A stretch of DNA of 64,000 bases, from NCBI RefSeq assembly GCF_037975245.1, contig NC_092576.1, forward strand, positions 14,650,611-14,714,610, in the 5' to 3' direction. A program made the position numbers and the translations under genes. This document shows, piece by piece, positions 21,801 through 27,700 of this stretch. The notes under the pieces are model-generated. The model had not been told where the DNA came from and did not search any database. It saw nothing but the letters and a program-made list of their open reading frames with translations. Position 1 is the stretch's first letter; each line of letters starts with the position of its first letter. The DNA is from Apostichopus japonicus. Taxonomy: Eukaryota; Echinodermata; Holothuroidea; Aspidochirotida; Stichopodidae.

Positions 21801-24767
21801 CAGGTGGCCTCAGATGCAATTTGGTGCAATAAAGCACACTTCAACACCCACCCCATTTTGTAAACTTAATTTTGTATTTTCACCTGGCCTTAGATGCAAT
21901 TTGGTGCTCCAAATGAGATTTTTTTTCTCATTTGGAAATGAAAAAGGGGTTTTTCTGACTTGCGAAGCGGGGGGGGGGGGGGCGGAATGATACTTCCGCG
22001 CCTCCACATTTTCACTGGGGGGGGGGGGCTGGAGATATTGACAGTTGGAGCTAGTGTATTTTTCGACAAAGTAAACTATATGCCAACTGATCTTTATATA
22101 TGTCTAATTCATACTTATTCTTGTGTCTTTGTTTACAGAAACTTCAGTGTAGATTGAGCGCAATGAAGAACATAGACTGGTCAGAGGAGAGAAAAGACAG
22201 ACTGTACAGTGATGTCAACTGAGTATATGTCACCCGAGGAATCTGACATGGAGAGCGAACGAGCTAGGGTACCGTAGTGCAGGAGTTCACTTGGGAGTCG
22301 GAAAGACTGAACAAAATGAGGCTGGACTCATTCTTATAAGGACGTTCTCCTTAGCGAAAAGTCCAGAAAAAAGGATACCCACCGTTAGGAAAGGAGACGT
22401 ATCTTTAAAATGCGTACCGACTGACGCCTCAACTTGGGCTGTTAATTAGGCTGAACAATAACAATGAAGGTATGACCCCCCTCCAAATGGTGAAAATGGT
22501 CATTGTTTGATGTGCAGGATTAAGCTTGTGGGAGGCCCGTGGCAAACAGTTTATTGGCGCTCCCATAGAGATACATTGTTACCGGATAACGCCGGATGTA
22601 TAGCTCACAAAAGACATCTATTTGCCCACGGTGGTTATGATACGTACATTAAAACATCACATAAAAACAGTCATTGATCAACAGCGTAAAGACTGCATAT
22701 CGAAGTCCATTTCGTTTGACTTCTTTGAACTTTTTGTACCATATACAACGTAGAATAATGTAACGTTATAACAATATTTCTTTGAATTTTTTACCCAACG
22801 TTTAAACTCGTGCCCCTGTTGCACGTGGATAATCCTGTCCTGAGCATTTGTTGATTAATGAGGCACCAGGAACAAACAGCAAACGCCGTTGTTTCGGATA
22901 CAAACAAGTTGCAGTGGACGATTTTGTATAATAAAGAAGAGTTTTCTCTAATTTAACATTTGGTGTAATTACATGATACCTTTAAAACGAAATCCTGCCT
23001 GAGATAAATGCAACAAGGAAGAAAGAATATGCCCATAATAATAGATGTCAGATTAATTATTATTTCCTTGTTAGTCTTTTGCTTTAATGGAAGCCTTTTT
23101 TTAATGTCCCTTCACAGCTAATAAGGATTAAGTTATCCTTAAAATATTTTCAGGAAACAAAAGCCAAGAAAAAAGCATGATTCTATTAATTTTTAATGAA
23201 TCATTTAGTAAATCATATTTTAAAATAAGACATAGCAATAGAGCATAGGTCTAATAACTTGTCGTGGAAATGTTGTTGTACTTGTACGTTTGTCTTTCAT
23301 TATTCATGCATGGTTAATTCCATACTTTCAGGGAAAAAATTTAGAGATCTTGTTTGGGCTATCATTGCATTTTATATCAAAATATATGTTAATTAAAATA
23401 AAATTTAAAGCAGCAACAAAATATTAAGCGTGCTACGAAATGAGGCAGGAAGTGGTGTTCTGTGTCAAGTTCGTTCCACATAAAAGAGGCTGGTACCGTT
23501 TCCGGGCTTGGGTGGGGGGGGGGGTCGAGGGGCCGATAACCATCATGGAAGAAGTGCCTAGGCGTTTATATCATCTGAGGATAAACACACCGAATTTTAA
23601 ACATAAATTTGTTTGGTTCAATTTAACTGCTGATATATGTTAAGTTACTTCAAGTGGGTAGCTGGTTTTCAGAGGTTTTGATTTGCAAACTAGTAACTAA
23701 AAATAGAAACATTCCATATTTACTTGTTTTTTTCTTTCTTTCACCTGGCATTAAAATCGTTGCATGTGTATATAATTGCCACAATGTAAGTAGAGTAATA
23801 TTTGGGCATCAAAAAACATTCTCCGGACAATAATGCATGTTTTGAAATTTGAAAAGCAAAATGGCTTCTCGAGGTTTAAACTTTGTATTCAAAAAGCTAA
23901 ATATTCAACACTATGATGTAAAGCAATATTGAGTTGCATTTAGATGTATTTACACATTAGAAGTGGTATTGCGTTCATTTACATAATTTTTGTATAAGTG
24001 TAAAAATAACAAATAAACGTTTACGATGCGATATGAGGTGCAAATATATAAATAAAAAAGTGGAAAATCAAACGAGTGTGATTTTATGTTTATTATTTTT
24101 AATTTTCTTTAAATCAAATGTAATATTTGATAGAGGTGGTCCGTGTATTTCTCAGCCTAATCAACCCGATTAAGACTCCCTAAACGTGGCGAATAAGCCC
24201 AGCCCCTGTATTGGTCGTAAGTAATGTGTTTACGATGACCACGTTTCTCCGTATATATTGGTGTAATCATGGCGTTTACGATGATCAATGCGAGAAGTTT
24301 ACTGCTGGATTCAAACGTAAACTCCAGATTAACGGTCATGTTTAAGGTAGCGAATCTGTTGTAATTGTGACCGGAAACGTAAAGATTACCCTTCCCTGAA
24401 ACCGCACGATTAAGTGAGCTTCACCGTATTTGGATGACACTTGGCGTTTACGGTCACCGCGTACTCGGTAAATAAGTCATCGCGAACGCGGAAAACTCAC
24501 GCGTTTAAGTTGGGTCGTAAGCTTACCTTAATCACTAGTTTCAGGAGTGGAAACGTAACGGAAACAGGCTGGAACTCGGAATTTACGTCGCAATTACAGA
24601 CCGAAAACGGCGATTTAAACGCGTGTTTTTTTCCCGTGATACTGTGACAGTTTTAGCAACGTTTCACATTCCATTTTTTCTTTCTTTTCCAGGAGGATTA
24701 CATGATGTGTCATCAACTTCTCAACTGCTACCTAACAGAAATGCAGGATTATGACGTGATTGTGTAG
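2..24767 (+). CDS. Receptor-type protein tyrosine phosphatase, 3' part (12 exons, 5' partial)
   Basis: Exons read here: 2-119, 675-998, 2247-2322, 2409-2476, 3148-3494, 4620-4716, 5154-5233, 5634-5768, 5944-6072, 6214-6341, 7130-7265, 24693-24767. All have AG acceptors and GT donors, and phases agree across every junction. Order of parts: extracellular domain end, fibronectin III domain, transmembrane helix, juxtamembrane region of about 140 residues, one PTP domain, stop. PTP landmarks include [28 protein letters not shown] and HCIDGASRSG. Classical RPTPs dephosphorylate phosphotyrosine from the inner face of the plasma membrane, and their second (D2) domains are usually inactive. This single domain looks D2-like: WPD reads WPK, the active-site loop reads CIDGASR, and the Q-loop glutamines are replaced. 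I infer weak or no catalysis and a binding or scaffolding role. The N-terminal exons lie before the window. Confidence 0.85.
675..998 (+). CDS. RPTP exon: fibronectin type III domain
   Basis: A 324-base exon in phase 1-1, exactly one fibronectin III domain (about 108 residues). It shows the conserved early Trp (LTINWPAW) and the tyrosine corner [14 protein letters not shown]. The acceptor is TTTTTTTTCAG at 674 and the donor is GTAAGC at 999. Reading continues past 998 in the same frame into the intron, so the exon end was set by donor, phase and domain boundary. Confidence 0.85.
999..2246 (+). other. RPTP intron carrying a foldback element
   Basis: Intron between the fibronectin III and transmembrane exons. 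Open frames here are short and have no recognisable product. Apart from the inverted-repeat element at about 1645-1965, I see nothing in it. Confidence 0.7.
1645..1965. mobile_element. Foldback/MITE-like inverted repeat
   Basis: Two imperfect arms of about 105 bases face each other across a loop of roughly 95 bases. The left arm (about 1650-1760) contains ACCACAGTAAA and ATCGGTAGCATGTGCTATT. The right arm (about 1855-1962) holds their reverse complements AATAGCACATGCTACCGAT and TTTACTGTGGTAC. There is no coding capacity, so this looks like a non-autonomous foldback element. I could not identify a target duplication. Confidence 0.65.
2247..2322 (+). CDS. RPTP exon: transmembrane helix
   Basis: A 76-base exon after the acceptor TTCTTTAG, donor GGGTGAGT. 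It encodes [19 protein letters not shown], an uninterrupted hydrophobic run of the length of one membrane helix. It enters in phase 1 and leaves in phase 2. Confidence 0.85.
2409..2476 (+). CDS. RPTP exon: start of cytoplasmic region
   Basis: A short exon encoding [20 protein letters not shown]. The basic residues right after the membrane helix act as a stop-transfer signal and set type I topology. Acceptor TTCTCAAG, donor GTAAGT; phase 2 in, phase 1 out. Confidence 0.75.
2477..3147 (+). other. RPTP intron, featureless
   Basis: AT-rich intron. I see no repeat family or coding remnant in it. Confidence 0.6.
3148..3494 (+). CDS. RPTP exon: juxtamembrane segment with tyrosine motifs
   Basis: A 347-base exon encoding about 115 polar residues between membrane and PTP domain. 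It carries three tyrosines in SH2-ligand-like settings: DYENV and TYQNS (Y-x-N, the Grb2 class) and GYEVP (Y-x-x-P, the Crk class). It ends with [16 protein letters not shown], which resembles the helical wedge preceding RPTP catalytic domains. The frame stays open past 3494 to a TAA at about 3512, so intron retention would give a receptor truncated before the PTP domain. Confidence 0.75.
3495..4619 (+). other. RPTP intron with a long (AT)n array
   Basis: Contains the dinucleotide array at 3680-3760. The remainder is AT-rich with no recognisable element. Confidence 0.6.
3680..3760. repeat. (AT)n microsatellite
   Basis: About 80 bases of uninterrupted AT dinucleotides. Confidence 0.98.
4620..4716 (+). 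CDS. RPTP exon: PTP domain N-terminus (KNR motif)
   Basis: Encodes [13 protein letters not shown], equivalent to the conserved K-N-R-Y-x-N-I-x-P segment. The phosphotyrosine-loop Tyr is a Phe. Acceptor TGCTCAG, donor GTGAGT, leaving in phase 1. Confidence 0.85.
5154..5233 (+). CDS. RPTP exon: PTP domain (DYINAS motif)
   Basis: Encodes DNHRPLLKS followed by [12 protein letters not shown], the PTP signature strand. Donor AATGTAAGT at 5234, phase 0 out. Confidence 0.88.
5305..5380 (-). repeat. tRNA-like fragment (probable SINE head)
   Basis: Read on the minus strand, TAGCTCAGGTGGGCAG fits a Pol III A box, and GGTTTGACTACC about 40 bases on approximates a B box. Arms do not pair well enough for a functional tRNA, so this is a decayed tRNA-derived fragment in an intron. 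Confidence 0.4.
5634..5768 (+). CDS. RPTP exon: PTP domain (TQAPL...DFW motif)
   Basis: A phase 0-0 exon of 45 codons encoding [20 protein letters not shown] and TIIMLNE, matching the TQGPLxxTxxDFW and VMLT motifs. Acceptor CTCTTCAG; the donor GTAATT is weaker than the others. Confidence 0.88.
5944..6072 (+). CDS. RPTP exon: PTP domain (KYWP motif)
   Basis: A phase 0-0 exon of 43 codons starting DTIKYWPEV, the conserved YWP segment. Strands leading toward the WPD loop follow. The acceptor is ACACAG, with a weak pyrimidine tract. Confidence 0.85.
6214..6341 (+). CDS. RPTP exon: WPD-loop region with WPK
   Basis: Encodes [15 protein letters not shown] and ends at LIHC, placing the catalytic cysteine at the exon's end. 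The general-acid Asp of the WPD loop is replaced by Lys. The exon ends in phase 2 within the codon after Cys. Confidence 0.85.
6825..7129 (+). repeat. Tandem duplication of intron 3' end with a decayed splice acceptor
   Basis: Two adjacent units of about 150 bases share GGTACATGTAAACGTGCG, then TCTTATGTGTTT, then an AG acceptor. The upstream unit ends TTTTAG|AAATGGTGAATCC at 6985; the real exon begins TTGCAG|AGATGGCGCATCC at 7130. The duplication therefore copied the splice acceptor and the first codons of the next exon. Confidence 0.6.
7130..7265 (+). CDS. RPTP exon: active-site loop (C-x5-R) and following helix
   Basis: Joined to the previous exon it gives HCIDGASRSG, which keeps the nucleophile Cys and the Arg of the P-loop. 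Canonical D1 domains read HCSAGxGRTG; an N/D-G loop ending RSG is typical of RPTP D2 domains. The exon ends AIRTK at a GTATGT donor, before the Q-loop helix. Confidence 0.87.
7620..7860 (+). mobile_element. tRNA-derived SINE, copy 1
   Basis: The head has a Pol III A-box-like GTTCAGTGGTTAACGTCGG and a B box GAGTTCGAGTCACTCC. The body (AGATTAATGTATATCGT ... AAGAGACTGACTTC) matches the copy at 36,307-36,483. The tail contains TTCTTCGCAAGTTCCTGT and ends in ATACATACAACC-like repeats. This copy retains more of the 3' tail than copy 2. Confidence 0.75.
9326..10330. repeat. TTACG-rich degenerate repeat block (left arm)
   Basis: About 1 kb in which TTACG/CGTAA recurs every 15-40 bases, often as GTTTACG, CTTACG or GCGTCGGAAATTCC-like words. 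It starts CACGGGAAAAAGACACGC, which is the near-perfect reverse complement of the end of the block at 24,160-24,638. Such dense subrepeats are typical of long terminal inverted repeats of DNA transposons. Confidence 0.6.
10385..10650. repeat. Interspersed repeat family A, partial copy
   Basis: Shares ATGACTGAATGT, TTTCCTTCAGGGT and GACCATATTTGAATA with the copy near 12,060-12,240. Reverse complements of the family occur at 13,020-13,330 and 16,220-16,560. No coding content. Confidence 0.5.
10670..10766. repeat. (AT)n microsatellite
   Basis: Long AT dinucleotide array with a few TTTAT interruptions at its 3' end. The reading frames crossing it are low-complexity artefacts. Confidence 0.97.
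11281..11308. repeat. CAGGGAGGT palindrome
   Basis: CAGGGAGGT and its complement ACCTCCCTG enclose 10 bases. It resembles two facing hAT-type transposon termini. Confidence 0.5.
11462..11486. repeat. CAGGGAGTTG palindrome
   Basis: Perfect 10-base arms CAGGGAGTTG / CAACTCCCTG around CATAA. A sister palindrome occurs 50 kb away at 61,643, and a half-site CAGGGAGTTG at about 11,731. Confidence 0.6.
11820..12360. repeat. Interspersed repeat family A, longer copy
   Basis: Contains AAATGACTGAATGTTAATTT and GTGACCATATTTGAATACC shared with 10,385-10,650. Its reverse complement shares landmarks with 13,020-13,330 (ATGGTCACCT, TAATAT, GGTTCAAAC-type words). Open frames are short and unrecognised. Confidence 0.45.
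12660..13330. repeat. Interspersed repeat family A with one satellite-like unit
   Basis: Starts with a divergent satellite unit (GTGCCACGCTTAGGGAATTG, GCCCACGCTTGGGAAAGTAT), passes a C-run at about 12,965, then enters TCCAGTTAGGTTCAAAC and the ATGGTCACC segment shared with 16,220-16,560. This appears to be a pre-amplification version of the element that carries the satellite array downstream. Confidence 0.5.
13437..14661 (+). repeat. Satellite array, unit about 275 bp (part 1)
   Basis: Units begin GGTTAACATGCATGTGTGAC at about 13,437, 13,559, 13,831, 14,099 and 14,379, with the start of a further unit at 14,653. Each contains GCCCACGCTTAGG, GCCCACGCTTGGGAAAGTAT, GAGTAGACCCTTTAGGAACT and a poly-C run before ACACATATACATA. 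The first unit is truncated. The array is split at 14,661 by a hAT-like insertion and resumes at 15,666. Confidence 0.9.
14662..15665. mobile_element. hAT-like non-autonomous transposon, 1,004 bp, with perfect 8-bp TSD
   Basis: Terminal inverted repeats CACTGGCGGATCCA (left) and TGGATCCGCCAGTG (right). Both sides are flanked by the identical octamer GTTAACAT (14,654-14,661 and 15,666-15,673); removing the element and one octamer restores a normal satellite unit. 8-bp target duplications are characteristic of the hAT superfamily. No transposase frame is visible inside, so mobilisation would need an enzyme in trans. Confidence 0.88.
15666..16200 (+). repeat. Satellite array, unit about 275 bp (part 2)
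   Basis: Continuation of the array after the hAT-like insertion: units at about 15,666 and 15,945, ending in a C-rich run at about 16,175. Confidence 0.88.
16200..16560. repeat. Interspersed repeat family A, end flanking the satellite
   Basis: Shares CCAGTTAGGTTCAAAC, TTGTTATATGCAACT, ATATGGTCACCT and TTCTTAAAC with 13,020-13,330. The satellite array is therefore internal to an interspersed element, and this is its distal end. Confidence 0.55.
17241..17560 (+). repeat. Three-copy tandem repeat, period about 105 bp
   Basis: Units start with TGAGCAATTG at 17,241, 17,345 and 17,451. Each contains AAAATGTTCAATTG-like and ACTTATC-T-ATCTCGT segments and ends near TTCACTTCATTCC. The final unit is followed by an inverted piece, TTGGAATGAAGTGAACAATT. 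Confidence 0.8.
18050..18076 (-). mobile_element. MITE terminus (CAGGGACGTAGCTAAGG)
   Basis: On the minus strand the sequence begins CAGGGACGTAGCTAAGGCC and leads into a G-run, a layout typical of hAT-type MITE ends. I found no matching opposite terminus, so the element's extent is unknown. Confidence 0.4.
18422..18495 (+). pseudogene. tRNA-like sequence (tRNA pseudogene or SINE head)
   Basis: 74 bases with an A box TAGCCTAGTGGTTAGG, a 5-bp anticodon stem TCCGC/GCGGG around a 7-base loop, and a B box GGTTCGAGTCC. The ends GCGTCCA and TGGAGGC pair at six of seven positions, but spacing to the A box is off by two bases and the T stem has mismatches. A functional tRNA is unlikely. Confidence 0.5.
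18524..18593. repeat. Palindrome centred on an AT array
   Basis: ACAAACTCATTACGATTTTC, then (AT)n, then GAAAATCGTAATGAGTTTGT. The 20-base arms are perfect reverse complements, giving a cruciform-prone sequence beside the tRNA-like element. Confidence 0.9.
18594..18830. repeat. AT arrays with GGCTAT interruptions
   Basis: Several AT dinucleotide arrays. The segment from about 18,745 repeats TATATATATAGGC. A short palindrome GCTCTGTCCAATGGACATAGAGC interrupts them. Confidence 0.9.
19690..19905 (-). pseudogene. Possible zinc-finger/transposase N-terminal fragment
   Basis: A 70-codon minus-strand frame ends with [20 protein letters not shown]. The W-x(8)-MxCxxC arrangement resembles the N-terminal zinc-binding motif of some hAT-related transposase-derived proteins. 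There is no start context and nothing recognisable upstream. This could equally be chance. Confidence 0.2.
20500..20560. repeat. Pyrimidine-rich (C3-5 T) tract
   Basis: About 60 bases of C runs separated by single T, A or G (CCCCTGCCCCTCCCCTCCCC and similar). Confidence 0.8.
21060..22449 (+). pseudogene. Decayed two-exon transposon-associated gene
   Basis: The first part (about 21,060-21,395) begins [11 protein letters not shown] and, after frame changes, includes the coiled-coil-like [19 protein letters not shown] before a GGTACGTAA donor. The second part (from an acceptor at about 22,138 to 22,449) shows [17 protein letters not shown], then [18 protein letters not shown], then [14 protein letters not shown] and STWAVN, in three different frames. 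The acidic MS-EES block followed by W-ES-RL and a W-AVN end resembles an uncharacterised protein family often found with animal transposons; that link is from memory and tentative. Multiple frameshifts and stops make it non-functional. Confidence 0.4.
21714..22030 (+). mobile_element. MITE fragment starting CAGTGGCGTAGGAAG
   Basis: CAGTGGCGTAGGAAGGTAC followed by G-rich, purine-biased sequence is a typical non-autonomous hAT-type terminus. It sits inside the intron of the decayed gene. No matching right end was found, so the end coordinate is approximate. Confidence 0.4.
24160..24638. repeat. TTACG-rich degenerate repeat block (right arm)
   Basis: Dense TTACG/CGTAA words as in 9,326-10,330. 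It ends in GCGTGTTTTTTTCCCGTG, the reverse complement of the left arm's start apart from one or two bases. ATA flanks both outer ends (9,323-9,325 and 24,639-24,641). It stops only 55 bases before the final RPTP exon. Confidence 0.6.
24693..24767 (+). CDS. RPTP terminal exon (Q-loop helix and stop)
   Basis: After a strong pyrimidine tract and AG at 24,692, 24 codons and a TAG encode [20 protein letters not shown] plus DVIV. This aligns with the last PTP helix (consensus xxQYxFxxxxxxxY). It joins in phase 0 to the exon ending AIRTK. Q-loop positions corresponding to the two glutamines appear as Arg and Asp, supporting the D2-like reading. No other candidate for the missing last helix was found between 7,266 and here. 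Confidence 0.75.
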   Translation, partial: EDYMMCHQLLNCYLTEMQDYDVIV

Positions 24768-27700
24768 TCATAAACTACTCAGGAATCTTCAAAACAACGT
24801 CCTTATTATTGCAAGCCTAATATTAAAAGCTAAGGTCGAGGAGAAACACTTCAGGGACAATCGTTACTCTTATTTTCACCTCAAAAATCTTCACCAAAGC
24901 GTGATAGCCTATATAACATCGGTTTACCATTCTCTATCTATCGTTTTATGAGATTATCGGTATTATTCCTAAACATGCCTGTACAATGTATTAATGATAT
25001 GTGTATGTTATCATTAATTTTTAGGAAAATTCTCCCAGTTTGCCGGTAATGGTAAGATCTCATGATTTTGAAATTTTCACTGCTAAAAAAATAATTATTG
25101 TAATTAAGAAAATTAACTGAAATAGCGCATACTGTCTTACTTTAATCAAAGTTATTTTTCTAATTTCGTACTCAGAATATTAGTTAATAAATTAAGGAAA
25201 ATCAAAGCAGCCTTTAAAAATGTTATATCGAGATTTTCTCTTCCCTTGTTGTTGTATTTATTTTCAGATGTTTTAATGTTTTATTTTTTTCTTCACACTT
25301 ACTCAGTTATATAGGTTAGGTAATATAGGGATATTCATATATCTAAAACAGTCGAAGTTTTATTTTATACCCAGATGTTATGAAAGACGTTTTAAATCAA
25401 CCGTTGTAAGAAAGACAACGTAATTGCTACTTTAACATCTTAAACTTTTATTCATTTTCAAACTGTCATTGACAAAAGAACGAAGATTCTAAGACTGTTA
25501 TTTTTACATAGATAGTTACTACAGAATATTGGTACGCCTTAAAGAAGTGAATTTGTATCATTTCTTTAATGTTATAAGTAGTATGATAGTTTTATCTTAT
25601 ACAATGATTATATTTCGTAAGATAAGTTTGCTAGTTAAAGTCGATGACTACTTTAAAGTCATCGTAAAATATCGATACCATCTTAATAATTCATTCCAAG
25701 ATAATACTGGCAATGTGTTAATATAGTAAATCAGTTCATAACGTTGAACAGACAACATTACTGCTTATATATGTAATATAATGCTTATTAAAGATCGATG
25801 ATGGCATCAACACATTGGATATACTTAGATTATCATTGATGTAGGATTTATCGTATATTTTGCTGTTCAAACAATATGGCAAATTATAAGTCTGGGTATA
25901 CCTCAAGTGTAACAATTCCGTCACATACACAGAGATATGTGACAAAACGTTAGTTTTTACTCGACAATTTGAAAATGTTCAAAATTTTAATTTTATGTTT
26001 AGAACTTCTAGTATCTTCCCGTCAATTGTTATACCACCTAATACATGTATTTTTTTTACTACTTGAGTCAACTTGAGATAACTTTTTGACAAACCACTTC
26101 ACGGTTATATCTGACATATGACGGTTACTTATTGGACACTGATGTTCACAAGACATGCATTATCTTAGTAGCAGTCATGGTATTAACTATTGATATATGA
26201 ACCATTGTTCTACACAATTAGTACTGATATCATTTTAAATTTCGATCACTAAATATATCTCTTTCATTTGTTAGACCAGCTTTATGCAATTTTGTTCTCT
26301 ATGTTATCTTGCAGTATTCGTAGAATAAGTTCACTTTTTTTATATAGACTACCAGCATAAAATAAGCTATATATTGTCTGTATGTTAGTATGAATTCGCA
26401 ATTAATCGTATATAAAAAAAACAGTCTGCAAACGGTACCAATAATTGTCTTGATCTGCGTCGAAGAGAAACACATTCTGCATGGTTTTACAAGGAAATAA
26501 CAGATTACCTCAGCAAAAACAAAACGTTATCATAAAATTTGACAAAACCCTCTAATATGTGTTTTTATAACGTTAAATGTGGTGTTACAGAAACGTCGGC
26601 ATAACGTTTATATGAGATATTAATGTTATATTAATGTTTAACGAAAAAATGTTTTGAAATAATAGCCTGAAAACGTTTTCGTGACATATTTATTACACCA
26701 CAAATAACGTTATCGAAACAAAAGACGAAACGTTTTAATAACGTTTTAAAAACGTTTTTGTGTTTGCTGGTACGGTATCAATATTTACATACACTTAATA
26801 ATGTCGTTGACTCATGCATGGGAATTTTCACGTTGCATTTGATAAGTGAAACTAGTTTTCTCTGCTTACTTTACTTTGTGTATTTTCTTTGTTTCAAATC
26901 ATAATGATGTGTAGTCGCGGAGTAGCCTAAGCTAGTAAACATCACTATATTGACAAATCCAATACAAACTTCGGTGATGGTATGAGAAAATAAACAAGAG
27001 ATTATGAAACCTTAACTAGATTTCAATTTTTAAGTTCAACGTGTTAATGTGAACGTGAAAGTGATTGCGGTTGTACAGTGATGTCTCATTTATACGTAAA
27101 TCAGGAGCGGGAAACAACGCATGATCTGTATCAAACAGAAATTTAAACAACAGTAATAAATAACTTTTCTTACTGTATATGTTTTATCTGTTTTGCTTTC
27201 CAAACCATGAGGGTCCGTATTAATTTTTTATTTGAACTTTCGCATAGAAGAGGGTAACTCTGTTAGCCGGGGCAAAACTTGCCCGAGGCCCTCCGTTACA
27301 AAATGTTTAAAATAAAATAAATAGTTGACAGTATGGCAGTAAACGAGCAGTATATAAACCAGTATAAACTAGTAGGACAAGACTGCCTTTTTCAACGTAA
27401 TTATATTCATTGGTAGCTTGAATTATTTTGTGGTACTTAATTGCACACAAAACCGTTTGGTTCTAGACTCATATATTTCTTCCATCAAAGTTGTGTACAA
27501 TATTATGCTCATGTTACGCAGGTTCAAAATTCCCCGGTAAATCACTGTATGCGACGTCATACATCTACTGTAGATGATCATATCCGACACCTTCATTCAT
27601 TGAAACAGACAACGCGCAAGCGCACGCAACCTGAAGACACGCGAAATAGATATATATGGAAAATCACAACGCTGCTCATCGCCGATTGATGTGTTTCGTA

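Larger units (their letters stand above)
7266..24692 (+). other. 17.4 kb last intron of the RPTP gene, repeat-filled
   Basis: Bounded by the donor after AIRTK and the acceptor before EDYMMCHQ. It holds a SINE, TTACG-rich arms, satellite arrays, hAT-like and other MITE ends, AT arrays, tRNA-like sequence and a decayed gene, each listed separately. The stretches 7,870-9,320, 11,490-11,820, 16,560-17,230, 18,830-19,500, 19,920-20,460 and 22,450-24,150 contain nothing I recognise beyond AT-rich sequence and short G or C runs. Confidence 0.75.

Noticed and set aside
9326-24638. Intact Maverick/Polinton-type element
   Set aside because: No polymerase B, integrase or capsid frame is visible between the inverted arms; only the arms can be supported.
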